Assembly: GCF_020921035.1 (NCBI RefSeq)
Contig: NC_063155.1
Span: 5,007,001-5,071,000, forward strand
From: Rhodamnia argentea
Taxonomy: Eukaryota; Streptophyta; Magnoliopsida; Myrtales; Myrtaceae
DNA length: 64,000 nucleotides
Reading direction: 5' to 3'
Position numbers and translations under genes: made by a program. Below the pieces are notes generated by a model that ran no database searches, was not told the DNA's origin, and worked only from the letters and a program-made list of their open reading frames with translations. Position 1 is the first letter of the stretch; each line of letters opens with the position of its first letter. Positions 13,116 through 25,071 of this stretch are shown piece by piece.

Positions 13116-13169
13116 GAAAAGAAAAAAGAAATTGAGTAATAGTTTTCGTTATTCAAATTGAAACAGTTT

Positions 13170-14418
13170 CTAGTTGAACTCATCATTAGTCATAAACATT
13201 TTAACAATCTTAAATTTGATCCTCATGAATCACTTAATTTTTACATTCTGAGCAGATAGAAGCAAGACCGATGAACGAAGGCTGTTGCTACAAGAGGCGA
13301 GACTTCTCGTCCTTTCCGACCAGACCATCTTGTCCTCGTGTCCCACAGTAACCTTTTCTGTGCGGCATGCTATATTTCGATCTCGAGTCTATGTTGTTTT
13401 GCCATTGCTCTGATGATAATCCAGAATCATGGGTATCTCCTAAGTAAGCCTATGTTTTGGTCTGCCTTCGATCTATAAGATCGGTTGTGATCTTGCCTTG
13501 GTTTGTCCACTTCGTTCGAGAATGATGATGCAGTCGCTTCCGAAATGTGAATACAATTGCTCCTGTCGGTCTATCTGTTACCCGTATAGCGCACCTGTTA
13601 TCGCATCCTCTGCTATGGTGAAGCTTAATTTCTCTGGAAGTGATTCTGCAGATCGCAAATGGTATTTGCAGGTGTGGATCGTAGGCGACGACTGCGAAGT
13701 TAATGTCCGCATTATCGGGCAGAAATGTGGCCACTGCAAATCTGATAAAACCCAAGCGGTTAGCCCTTCTGTACTTCCTCAATGACTAGTTCTATAAGTC
13801 GAGCAATTGTGCCGGCGAGGGAGGCATGACCGAAGCCTTCGCGCTTTGCACGAAATGGCAAGGACGCTTTGGTTAGTACCAGATCCCGATATATCAGTCT
13901 GATCTATCTCGGAGGGGCGCCCGCCTAAGGACAGCCCAAGTTGGCTGAGCCTACAGTCATAATTTGTGGCGTTCTTCCTCCAAACTTTTGGGGGTTGAAG
14001 CCCAGCTAACCAGCCACGGAGGTTCTGCAAAACGATTCAAAGATGCCGACATTGGGGTCAATTGATGCTGCAATTTCATCCACAATCCTACGCCATTTGG
14101 CATTTCGTCGCGGTAGTTGCTCCGAAGCTATCTTTGGCCCATGGTAAATCAAAGCTCGGTTCGTGTTCCTGCACGGAAAAGAGTTGCTACTTGTTCCCTG
14201 CTTGTTCAGAGATTGCTGGTTAATTGTTCTTATTCTGCAGATGAAAAGATATGTGCAACTTTCGACCTTTCATATGCAACTTGATAGACATTATAATTTG
14301 AAATTATCTAAGATGGACCTCCATAAATAGAGTAGAAATTAGTATTTCTTAAATATATATTTTCCCCCTATTTTCCTCTATATATATATGCGGAAAAACT
14401 CGAGATGCTAGTTGTAGT
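13170..14418. other. Unrecognised moderately GC-rich stretch
   Basis: Several overlapping frames of 80-110 codons are open on both strands between 13450 and 14030, but none resembles a family I know and no splice model joins them. It may be a decayed repeat or gene. The last 180 bases are AT-rich and flank the 3' end of the bHLH gene. Confidence 0.3.
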
Positions 14419-15383
14419 TTATGAAATTGAGACCCTTCTTTTGCTTTCTACCGTGAGAATGTCCTGCTTAATCTTCTCGACAGCGCGGTCGTCTACGTCA
14501 TTCACTGCCGCCGTCACTGTCATCCTCATCCTCCCTTCGTGGGCCACGATGTGAGAGGTAATAATTTCGGCTCGATGTTCGTCAAAGACATTGATCACGT
14601 CGGTCACCAAATTTCGTCGGATGGGCGATGTGATCGCGAAGCAAGCAAGATTGCTGTTGGAAGAATGGACGCTGATCGACGTGCTGGTGGTTGTTAATTG
14701 GCCCGATGACATCTTCAGCTTCTCCAACCTCGCCATCTCTTCTTCAAGGGACCTGATGTAAAGAACTGCTTCTTGCAAAGTTTCTGCCATTGGAGCCTGC
14801 AGAAACGAGAAATTAAAGGCATGATCCATAAGTCTGAATTAAGCCCAGAAAATTCACTGGTATTTGCTTGTTGATATCACTGACTTCGATCGATAGTGAA
14901 TTCCTAAAAGATAATTACTCGAGATGACGGAGATGATTTTGCTGTGTTCCAATGATCAACATGATCTCTAAGGGCAATTTGGTTTAGAATGCCGTGATCG
15001 TGTCGGTGATTCATGTCGGTTCTTGCCAAAGTAAGAAAACACCACAGCTTTTGCTCAACTGAACAAACTAGATTGACACTGTTTGTTGGAATTAAATCAC
15101 AGAATCACATTTGGTCAAAATTGTGTCCTTTTTAATCCTTGTATCGACTGTAAAACAGAGTCGAGTGAGAAATGTAGACAGATGAATGGGAATGCGACGA
15201 AACCTTGGGACATACGCCGGGCACCATAGACCGGAGCTTCGAGTACAACTCGGCGATATTCTCTCTCTTGAGCTTGTCTATCTTCGAGCCCTCGAGTCTC
15301 CCTCGGTCGTCATTCTCCGGCCTCCCCTGCTTTCTCACGCTCGATCCGTCCTCGACAATGGCGGTCTTGCCACGGCCTTCCAT
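14419..15383 (-). CDS. bHLH transcription factor (bHLH162/168-like)
   Basis: Two exons, 15383-15204 and 14796-14419, joined in phase 0 (CCCAAG|GTTTCG donor; TTTCTGCAG|GCTCCA acceptor), give 185 residues. The ATG at 15383 is the first in frame; the frame extends upstream only from TTG. Residues about 30-58 form the basic region and helix 1 (KIDKLKRENIAELYSKLRSMVP), and the intron falls in the loop. Helix 2 follows (MAETLQEAVLYIRSLEEEM), then a Ser/Thr linker and a C-terminal ACT-like part (LACFAITS to IKQDIL). The basic region is unusual: the Glu that contacts E-boxes aligns with Asp and one Arg with Leu, so DNA binding may be weak or altered. (CT)n repeats lie in the 5' leader. Target genes cannot be inferred. 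Confidence 0.88.
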
Positions 15384-15479
15384 GGAGAACTCCCTTAGGA
15401 CTTCTGTGCCGCTCTGGGTCAAACGAAGTCTTGTCTTCAGAATTCGCTTTTCGCTAAGACACGTCCCATTTATGTCTGA

Positions 15480-15790
15480 AAACTCTCTCTCTCTCTACAT
15501 GAGTCGTGTGTCTGCGTTTCGATGTCTCCCTTATAGTACCGAATCAAGAATAAGGTGGGTGGACCGTGGACTGCTCTGCCACTCGGGCACGGCGTGCTAA
15601 AACGGGAGAAGCGAGACAACAGGATGATAAAATGTTCTGTAGTTTCGGTTAACAACCTTATCATGTGATTGACCAAGAATTCTTGAACTCATAATGTCCG
15701 TATGAGTTCAATACGTTCACAACCCTTGATTTTTTAGTAGGTTCCGCGCGAGATTTATTCGATCGAGCGGTTGCGGTATGCCGAGCTCAC
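15480..15790 (-). promoter_or_regulatory. bHLH proximal promoter and leader, copy 1
   Basis: This stretch directly upstream of the bHLH gene begins with (CT)n and contains GGCGTGCTAAAAC, AAGAATTCTT and TTCAATACGTTCA. A diverged second copy in the same order lies at 17010-17320. The conserved order marks it as a duplicated promoter module. A TATA box was not assigned. Confidence 0.5.
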
Positions 15791-17009
15791 CCGAACATAG
15801 TGCATCTAATGTCGACTTGGATCGCACACATGCTAGGTTCATGGCATGTATGTCCCTACAAGAGAAACAAAATTTAAGCGTGCCAAGTGTATGGATTAAG
15901 TATAAGTTAAAGCGGGGGAAACACCCCGAATAAAAAGTTATGACTATGATTCATTAGAATCGATCTCACTAAAGATGGAGCCATTTTCGATGTTGCTATG
16001 CCGCCGGCCGCTAAAATGAGTTATGCTTGTCTAGGACTAAATAGAGCCCCGACTCTAAATTAAAGGGGAAAACAAAGGTGGCATGAGTTTTTGGGCAAAA
16101 ATTTAATTGAACGAGTAATTGAAATGCTAATCACCATATGATTAAAATCCCAACGGATGACCCTCTTAATTTGCGATATAAGTTGAGAGGATCCTCTAAT
16201 TTAAGGATTTAGTTATATCATGTTGCGAATTTAGTGCGTAATTTTTTTTAAACTTTAATAAATTTGACGTGAGACACCCACAACTTAATAGCTATGACAA
16301 ATTGAGCTCGACTAAATTTGCTACACCCAATACTAACACTTATGATCAACGGTGATGGAGAAATGTAAAACGAGACAAGTCGCGATCGATAAAAGCAATG
16401 GGTCAAATCGTAGAGGAGTCCGTGTGAATTGATTTCTTTCTAGACATTCTTAGTACATTTGATTTTCAGATGGACAAATAACATAAATAATTCCTAAACT
16501 TTGATTAAATATGCAATAAAATTACGAATTTTAAATTTGTTCAATGCGATCCCTGGACTTTAATTTCGCTCTTGAACTTTTAATTTATCCAATATGGTCT
16601 TTAGACTTTTGATACATGTTCGATTTAGTCTCCAGATAGTATGAAAATGTACAATGTCGCCCCTAGACTTAAGTTAACTAAATGACTAAGTTGAACAGCT
16701 TCACATTATCCAATGACTAAACCGAACATGTAGCAAATATTCAAAGATCGCATTGAACGAACGAAAAAACACATAGACGATAATACAAATCAGGTTAAAA
16801 TTCAAAAACCACGTTAAACGACACTAATGCCCGTCAGGTCAAAGTTCGGCACCGTTTCCCTTAAAAATTCTGCGCCTGTTTTCGTGTCTAATAACGTGGG
16901 ACATGTGCTGCGCATGTTGCTCTGCGGGTGCGCGAGTGAGGGAATATTTTCTGCGGTGGACGGTTGGAAATGGGCAGCGTACGGAGAGACAAGAGTATGA
17001 TTTGTCTCA
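15791..17009. other. Spacer between the duplicated bHLH promoters
   Basis: No gene is recognised. About 16480-16850 contains repeated 'cctaaacttt' and 'gacttt' phrases in both orientations, consistent with a decayed MULE-like MITE. Confidence 0.35.
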
Positions 17010-17320
17010 AAACTAACTCTCTCTCCCTCTCTCTCTCTACAATTCTTGGTGATTCGATTTCTTCTGATGTGAACAAATCAGGAAAAGGACGGTCCCCTCC
17101 CGACACAGCCACTTGGCCACAGCGTGCTAAAACAAAAGGGATTTGAGACCATAAGAAGATGGATGTTTCATGCGTTTGGGTTTGCATGCTTATTATGTGA
17201 TCAAGGAAGAATTCTTCCATGCAATCGAGCTCATGTGGGTTCAATACGTTCATAATCTTTGACTCTTGGTAGGTTTCGAGTGAGACCTACGGGATCCAAC
17301 GGTCGTGGTTTACCACCGGC
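17010..17320 (-). repeat. Second copy of the bHLH promoter, without a gene
   Basis: The same markers as at 15480-15790 recur in order: (CT)n, AGCGTGCTAAAAC, AAGAATTCTT, TTCAATACGTTCA, then a GTAGGTTTC-like block. The sequence that should hold the bHLH coding region (15800-16990) contains no bHLH frame, so an upstream paralogue appears lost or only the promoter was copied. Confidence 0.6.
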
Positions 17321-17531
17321 ATAGTACAAAACGGCGTGCATAGTACAAAATAGGGAGACCGACCGGCGTTAGATATCTTTATATTTCTATCGTATGGAAC
17401 GAACACGCAACGGAAAAAAAAAAAAATTCTTGTTGTTCTACTTCTCTCATGATCCAATCTCATAACAAGTGAATCGAAACTTTAAAAAATTTAAAACTCT
17501 CCAATGAAGTAATCTAATGTGAGTTTGAAAG

Positions 17532-18323
17532 TAAAAGTGTCAAACGGATGAGTCGGATTGGATCGAATATGCTCTGACCCATATCGACACATTTAACATG
17601 TTTTAAATCATTTTCATACAATACAAATTTAATGACTTATATCTAACCCGACCCGTATTGTTCAAACACTTCAATATTTAATCGTATTTAGGAAAATTTA
17701 TTTTTATAAATTTTTGAAAAAATATATATTCCTAAAACATTATGTACAAATTTTGTAATCTCTAAAAAAATAAAATTTTTATTTTTATTTTTTATTTTTT
17801 ATTTTTTTCTTTTCCTTCTACCTCTTTTCTCCGTCTACTGTCGAGGCCTAGCGATGGCCCTCAATTAGCCACGTAAACGGTCGATTTTGGTGAGTTCGAG
17901 GCTCACCGGATTTTAAGTGAGGCATAAATAGATTTTTTAAGTATTTTAAAAATATTAAAATTTTTTAATATTTCATATTTTTTTAATACTTTAATTTTCT
18001 TTCTTTCTTTCTTTTCTTCCTATGGCCAAGGCACGACAATGGCCAAGGTAGGAGCAAAAAGAAAATAGGAAGAACAAGAAATAAAAAATTAAAATAATAA
18101 AAAATAATATTTTAACCATATTCACAAACCTATTTATGACTCCCTTAAAATAGTTGTCTTAACTAATCCATTTATGGCCCATTTAAAATCTATTTAGGAC
18201 CCATTAAGTTTTTAAGCAACCCATTTATGACCTACTTAAACACCTAAGTTAACCCATTTTTTATCCACCACCATTAAATATGGATTGACTAAATATGAGT
18301 TCTAGACCAATTTGTCACCTCTA
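17532..18323. mobile_element. hAT-superfamily nonautonomous element (792 bp)
   Basis: It starts TAAAAGTGTCAAA and ends TTTGTCACCTCTA, and is flanked by a perfect 8-bp duplication TTTGAAAG at 17524-17531 and 18324-18331. The interior is A/T-rich with a small GC-rich block near 17840-17910 and no transposase frame. The right end resembles the partial element starting near 158. Confidence 0.82.
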
Positions 18324-18331
18324 TTTGAAAG

Positions 18332-19174
18332 TGAAGAATCATGTAACTTACACTGAAATGCGAAAAGCTTATAAGCAACCACAAAAAGGGCCTTCACTTT
18401 ACTTTTTTCCAAAATAAAGAGAAGGATTTTCTTGGGATATTGGATCTTGTGTGGGTTCGCTCTCTTACATTTTGATCATCATCTTTATTTGTTCTTTTCA
18501 CTTTTTTGGCATTTACATCATTCTTTTGCATTACACATTGTCACTTTCACGCTCCTTGTGAACCTATCTTTGCCTGACTCGGTTAACCATTAAACAAGAC
18601 CCTGGTTCTGGGCCGTGGCACAATGAGCTTTTTAGTGGCCTCACGGCCTGGATGACGGTTGGGTTTGATTTGGCTTTGAAAATGTGCTTTGGAAGAAATG
18701 CAAATACGCTTAGCGTAAGGAGCTTTGAAAAAATGCAAATGGCATTTGATAAAAAATGCTTTGAAAAAAAAAAACTTTGGGCTAACTAATATTTGGCAAA
18801 AAAAAATTGCAAAAGGGCTTCTTGTATAATATTTCTTTTTTAAATAAAAAAAAATCAAACCTTGGACTAAGGTTGCCGGCGAGCCAGATCTGGTTCTAGT
18901 GGGCGTCGATTGTGGGCCGAGGTCGCTAGAGGTAGAGTGACCCTCGACGAAGGTTGCTCGCGCCGTTCGACCCGAGCGACGAACCCTAGGATCGCATGTC
19001 CCACCGCCAGGATCGTGCAATCCTAGGGCTTGTTGTAGGGGTCACGCGGTGCGGGGGACCCTCGCAGGGCTTCGCTCGACCCCTGATGGCCTAGGCTCGT
19101 AGCCATCGCCCCGGGGCTTCATTTTTTTTTTAATAAAATAAGAAGGAAAGAATATAAATGGCAAAATCGAAGTT
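18332..19174. other. Spacer with 'gctttgaaa' repeat element
   Basis: Between about 18660 and 18820 'gctttgaaaa' and 'aatgc' phrases recur; their reverse complements and variants reappear at 19240-19345 around a GC-rich core (18880-19110). This looks like one decayed inverted-repeat transposon of about 0.7 kb. No gene is seen. Confidence 0.35.
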
Positions 19175-20640
19175 TGGAAGAATTGGTGAGGGTAGTTTTA
19201 AAAGAAAAAAAAGCCTAGGTCAGCATTTAACCAAATGGTGGTCTCTATCAACACTGGGCTTTCAGCATTCTCAAAGTTGGCATTTGGCCAAATGATCTTT
19301 GAAAAATGTTGTCAAACACCACAGCATTTTGACAAAGGGCTTTGGGCCAAACACACTAGCAATCGAGGCCCAAAATATCCATACTAATCGCACTTATTAT
19401 AAATAGAGATGATCAACATGCGAGTAATTTCCATATTTTATTAAGTAGTAACACTTAGTATCTTCATATTATTGAAACTTGTTTGATTAAATGTTGATTT
19501 TGATCTCTCCTATGCTTGACAATTTGACACACTCGTCCAGCCCTAGAAAATTGAATTTGGTTACATATTTTGGACGTAACTGACCCTTCCACTTTTCGGG
19601 GACCAAAGTGGAAGGGATAGTGGCCCGCCTATGTCGACGCGACGGGATAGTGACCAAACTTTTAAGTGATTCACTCAAAATTGAATTCATGTTACGGAAC
19701 CTTTCAAGAGGGATAGTGACCCGCCTATGTCGACGCAACGGGATGATTATGCCGGGCCGCTTCATTTAATGCTCACCATAGCCGGATCAAAACCCTAAAG
19801 TCAATCATCGTCCCAGTTCTCTCTCTCTTTCAACTGGAGATGATCAATTCTAAGTGAGTCACTTAAAGCAACAGGCTTGTACGAAAATGCCTAGCTCGTC
19901 CTAGATATTTCCATGTTAAGTGAAAATTATGGGTAGGTTCGGACATTACGATAGGCTTGACCTTCGGACTTGGCTGGGTCCGTTTGATCAGCCCCCGCTG
20001 TCGCCGTTAATCGCAACCTCCACCTCACGAGCAAATTTGGACGCTCGGCATCCATGGCCGTGGAGGGTGCCGAGCCTCCGGGGTTTAGGGCTGCGCCGCG
20101 AGCGATGGTCGCCGTGGCGTCTCCATGGCCACAGGACTCGTCTAGTAAAGGACGGGATCCTGACCGCCATGGACGACGATGGAGATCTCGCCGTTGCTCC
20201 TATGTTCAATTTAGAAAATTAGAATCAACGGGGGAGATTTAACTCGATTCAAGGCAAACACCACCGCCTTCAAGCATTGGGTTCTCCCTGTATTATAAAG
20301 CCCCAACTACTGAACAACACGTGTAGGCAGAGTAATCTCTCTCTTCCACCCAGGAAAAAATCTCTCAGTATTGACTTCAGTTTTGACTCAGCAATCCTAT
20401 TTTTGATGACATGTGAGCGAGATAAAGCCGCAAGCGGGTCGACTGGCCTTCGTTATTGATTATCGATCGTCGCCCACTTGCTGAGCTTGCCTTCTTGATC
20501 AGCCACGGCTTCAGCAGTCGTTGCTGCTGCTGCTGCTTGTCTCGCCATGATCTCCATTCAGCTGTCCGCGCTTGCTCTCGGCAACGTTTTGTCCCCCTCC
20601 TTCTTTCACCCATCACTGGTTTGCGTCGTTACGTCCTTGA
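19175..20640 (+). repeat. Tandem duplication, unit 1 (promoter and dead exon 1)
   Basis: Blocks in this unit recur in the same order in the next one: the start 'gaattggtgagggtagtttt' (about 19181) matches about 20643; 'ggccaaacacactagcaatcg' (about 19344) matches about 20793; CTCACGAGCAAATTTGGA (about 20025) matches about 21131; and the exon-1 region (20456-20640) matches 21603-21790. Unit 2 lacks part of 19560-19990. It is a direct duplication of the region upstream of, and including, exon 1 of the EGF-like gene. Confidence 0.78.
20505..20618 (+). pseudogene. Dead copy of EGF-like gene exon 1
   Basis: The sequence aligns closely with exon 1 at 21662-21770, including ASAVV, CLAMISIQLS and ALALG. 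The initiator ATG is ACG at 20505-20507, the Ala run is longer, and one extra C in GTCCCCC shifts the frame before the donor site. It has no downstream exons of its own before the real exon 1, so it can only be a noncoding or aberrant first exon. Confidence 0.8.
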
Positions 20641-21790
20641 AAGAATTGATGAGGATAGTTTTCGAAAAAAGAAAGCCTAGATTTGATTCCTACGAGCATT
20701 GGATTTTCAGCTTTTTCAAAGCTAGCATTTGGCCTAATGCTTCTTGAAAAAAGTTGCTAAACACCCTAGCATTTCGCCATTGGTGCTTTTGGCCAAACAC
20801 ACTGGTAATCGAGGCCTGAAAATACTCATACTAATCGCATTTGTCATAATAGAGATGATCAACAGGCGAGTAATTTTCCATATTTTATTAATTAAAGGCG
20901 AATATTAACCTAAGCAGATTTCATGCACAACAAGCGATTTCCATATTTTATTAGTTTGTAACACATAATATCTTCAAATTATTTGAAAACTCGTTTGATT
21001 AAATCTTGATTTTGATCTCTCCCATGCTTAATTTGACACGCCTACTTGATGACTCACTCCTCAGCTTTTGAATAATGACCCTTTCGTCAGACACCCCCAC
21101 ACTCACGCTGTTTGACCACAACCCCCAACTCACGAGCAAATTTGGAGGCTCGGCATCAGTGGCCGTGGAATGCGCCGCGCCGCGAGAGATGGTCGCCGTG
21201 GCTTCTCCGAGGCCACAGGACTCGGCTCTAAGGACGGGATCCCGGCTGCCATGGACGACGATAGAGATCTCGCCGATGCTCACTATGTTTATTTTGGAAA
21301 GTTAGAATCAACAGGGGAAGTTTAACTTGATTCGACGCGAACCCTACCGTCTTCAAGACTGAGGTCCTCCCTTAGACATAGAAGTCCCCAACGACTCAAC
21401 ACGTGGGAGCAACATAATCTCTCTTTCACCCAGAAAAAATCTCCCAGCATTGACTTACTTTTTGACTCGGTAATCGTTTTTCCATTGCAGAAACTTCCAC
21501 ATCCACCCGAAGTAAACCAAAAAGCTATTCCGGATGTTTTTGAAATATTTTGGAGGACAGGTGAAAGACAGGTGAAAGAAAGGAACGTTAGCCGGTCGGC
21601 TCATCTCATTATTGATTCCCGATCGCCACGCGCTTGCTGAGCTTTGCCCTCTTGATCAGCCATGGCTTCAGCTGTCGTTGTTGCTGCTGCTTGTCTCGCC
21701 ATGATCTCCATCCAGCTGCCCACGCTTGCTCTCGGCGACATTTTGTCCCCTCTTCTTTCACCCATCGCTGGTTCGCGTCGTTACTTCCCT
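20641..21790 (+). repeat. Tandem duplication, unit 2 (functional promoter and exon 1)
   Basis: This is the second copy of the 19175-20640 unit and ends just after exon 1 of the intact gene. The junction at about 20636-20643 joins 'ccttgaaag' of the first exon-1 copy to 'aattgatgagg' of the second unit, with short homology at the joint. Confidence 0.72.
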
Positions 21791-22144
21791 GAAAGATGCT
21801 CCTCTGTTTCGTCGTTTTCTGATTCGGGTTACTGTTCTTATAGTGTTTGGCGATTTGGCTCAAAGAGGAATGGCCTTGTTTTCATCTGGGGTTGTACTTT
21901 TTAGGACATTTGGCCAACTGGGTGTTCTCGACTGCAGTTGGATTTGTTCTTTATCTGGTTTCTTATGGTGCCTCGATGTTGCAGATGAGGTGTGCAAAGG
22001 AGTGACATGTGGGAGAGGAACGTGCAAGCCCAGTCTGAACAGCACTTTCCTGCATGAATGTGAATGTGAACCTGGATGGAAGCAGACTCTTTCTTCAAGC
22101 ACTGATCATCTTCTCAAGTTCCTCCCTTGTGTAATTCCTAACTG

Positions 22145-22188
<44 letters not shown>

Positions 22189-25071
22189 CTGCAGCTACTA
22201 TTGGGGATTAGAAGTTGAGATAAGAGTGCATTGATGTGAAGCAATGATCCCGTTTCATGTCTTCTGTTGGGTTGCTCTCTGTATATTACTGGTTATACAA
22301 TCCATGGTGTGTAGTTTTGTATAGCGAATTAAGATCTGGTAATGGATGATTCATTCCAGCTAAGTTTCCATAAAAAAGACTTTACTAAATTGCTGATTGG
22401 GGATAGATCAATTGCTGTCATACTGCGTAGATTCTCACAAAGTTCTTCCGACTTAGTTTCATACTGTGCATAGAAGAATGTTTCCAATATTTGCTGAAGA
22501 AGACAGAAACAAGACTTTATAAGCTGGGATGATTGTCTGTTTGATCTGCCTGTTGATAATTTATTTTCAGCTAGTCATTTTTCCAAATGATTTCAGGTGG
22601 ACCATATGTGGAACCATCAGTATGCAGCATTTCCTAAATGAAAGACAAGAAAATCTAATGAGGTTGTAGGGCATGATCAAATTTGAGTCTACAAACACAA
22701 TAAATTTGACTGGTTATCTGTTTAAGCTCTAGTATAGTGTTGTTAATTGCTCCTTTCTGCTGGTTGTATCAGTTTACTGGGTGGATTCTCTATGGATTTT
22801 AGTTGAAGAAGGGAGTCCCAGATTGATTGTTATTGATACTTTGAAGGTGGAAAGAACCCAAAATAATCAAAGAGGAATGTGTCATAGTCGTAAATTTCTA
22901 AATTATTATTTAGCTTAAGTTGGTAACGGAGGTCAATCAAATTCTCATCTTGTCTATGGTTTTGTGTTACTCTGAGATTTTGTCTGGCGTTGTTGGTGCA
23001 ACAAAAGTCTGATAAAAAAGTTTAAGCTATTAGTTGGAGAAAGACTATATGAAAAGGCACGTCGAATAAATAAATTGGGAGCCTTACACTTGAGATAAAT
23101 CTGGGGAAATAAGCTCTGATGTCTTGTGAAAAGATCCGACTAAAAATGTTAATTTACTCGGTAATGGAGACTACGTGAATATAAGGGTTTTATGGGCCGG
23201 TAGACAAGCGATGTGGGATACTTTAACGATTAGAAAAAAGTTAAACAAGCAGCTGTAACATGTGATGTTGATGCGATACCTAAGCTGATGTTGAGGATGT
23301 ATTCTCATTCCTCTACCTAATAATACTCAAATTTGGATATTATGTATACTGGTATTGATTTCTCGTCTAAAAAGTTATAAGACAGAGACTTGTATGATTG
23401 CTGAAAAGAAAGACTTAAAATCTGCTGTCTCAAATGCATGTTGGCTTGCGCCTTTGCTAACAATCCCACTTTCACATCCAGTCGTTCTCCCCCCAAGCTC
23501 TGACTGTACAACTAGACTTAGCATAGGTTTATCTTCTCTATGATGACATGTCTATAGTGAAACCAACACTCAAAATCATTCAATAATGGCAAAACTAAAA
23601 ATGTTGATGGATACTGATCTTCCTAGAACTTTTACTATCAGACTTGCTTTCACTAGTTGTTAGCCAAATGAGAGAGAAGAGTCCATTTAATGTCATAAAG
23701 AATAAAAAAAAAAAAAATGTCACAAAGATAGGTAGTGTCAAGATCAAGGAACTTTTCTACGTGTCCAGTTGTTTTAAAGGGCAAGATGTCCTACTAAGTA
23801 TCATTTATATGAGTTTGAAACTGCAGTTGACTGGGAACCACTCGATCTTGAGGCAATGATTTCTTTCATGTGCCAATGTGCATTGTGTACAAGAATGAAA
23901 TATCCGATATTTAACCTTAAAGATTTTACTCTTAAAGTTTTTTTTTAATTAAGTTTATATGATTAGGTTGCTGTTCTGATACTCATTCTTTTCTTGCTTC
24001 CCCATTTTTGGCAGGCACCCTCAATTCCTCTTGCATGAAATCCCCTGCTTCAGTTGAGGAGAAAACAAAACAAGATAATGAATCAATTTTGAACCGTAAC
24101 TACTTACCTTTGATCTGCTTGATGTCTCAAGTTGCTTTATGCTGGTTTGTAGATGAGTTCATGCTAAATTTGGTTGCCTTCTCCATTTATAGCCTGTCAT
24201 TGGGTCGATTGCGGAGGTGGCTCCTGTAACAAGACTTCAAGTATCTCGTACAGTTGCCTATGTGACGAGGGCTACTACAGTCTCTTCAATCTCACTGCTT
24301 TCCCATGCTACAAACAATGTAAGTCCTCGTTTGTTTTTCTCTAAACAGGAAAGAAACAGTTTTCCTTATGGACCTAACATAGGTCACATCCCTCACCACA
24401 TAAGATTGAAAGATTTTTGTTTTTAAGAAGTTCAGTGGTTGTGAGAAATGGTGGTTCTCTAAGGATTAGCATTTCCATTTTTCCTAATGCGCCAAAGATT
24501 GGTGAGCCTAATAAGGTAATTCCTTTGTAAGGTGCAATTGGAATGGATTGCCCGAATCTTTGGCTGTCATCTTCGAATAATACTGCTTCAGCACCCACTT
24601 TGGCAGATAGTGATGGGTCTAGAGGTAAGGTTTAAGCAAAGTCCCAAACTCAATTGGCTTTTGAGCTCTCTGAAATGCAATAACTACTCTTTTGCTGCTA
24701 GTGAAAAGTACAAGGTATACTAACAAAGGTTTATGTGTTTCATTTGTGTTCGAAGAGAAAGAGGATTAATTTACTTGAGTTCAAGCATAGGGATGAAAAA
24801 CTAAAGAAAATTTCTTTGGAGAAGTTCAGTCTTGATGCGGAAGAAATTGACAAGGGGAAAGTTGCAGTTTATGTTTACTGAATAAAATCCATCAAGAGCT
24901 GGCGAAAAAAGAAAAAAGGAAAAAGTATAACATCAGTCAAGGGACTTTGTTCTTAGGCTGACTCATGCCTTCGATGTCTCTGTTCTTTCTGCAGCAGGCT
25001 CACTTATGCGAGGGAATTCTCACTGGTTGGTTGCCCTGTTGTTCTTTTTGGGCATTGTTCAGTGCCCGTAA
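21662..25071 (+). CDS. Secreted EGF-like protein, probably GPI-anchored
   Basis: Six exons: 21662-21770, 21985-22143, 24015-24095, 24193-24318, 24532-24624 and 24995 (or 24998)-25071. Every internal junction leaves one base in phase and has GT/AG borders; the product is 214 (or 213) residues. Residues 1-24 are a signal peptide (ending LALG). Two EGF-like modules follow: Cys 40, 45, 50, 62, 64, 85 and Cys 118, 123, 128, 138, 140, 155, joined by NCTLNSSC (90-96) and closed by CAIGMDC (159-165). The last 17 residues are hydrophobic (HWLVALLFFLGIVQ), preceded by small polar residues, as in a GPI signal. Several N-glycosylation sites are present. The family is plant-specific (often labelled slit- or notch-like by similarity); its function is unknown. 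Intron 2 is about 1.9 kb. The last acceptor is a CAGCAG tandem site. Confidence 0.86.
22149..22180. repeat. (CT)16 microsatellite in intron 2
   Basis: An uninterrupted CT dinucleotide run lies a few bases inside intron 2 of the EGF-like gene, just after the donor site at 22144. Confidence 0.95.
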
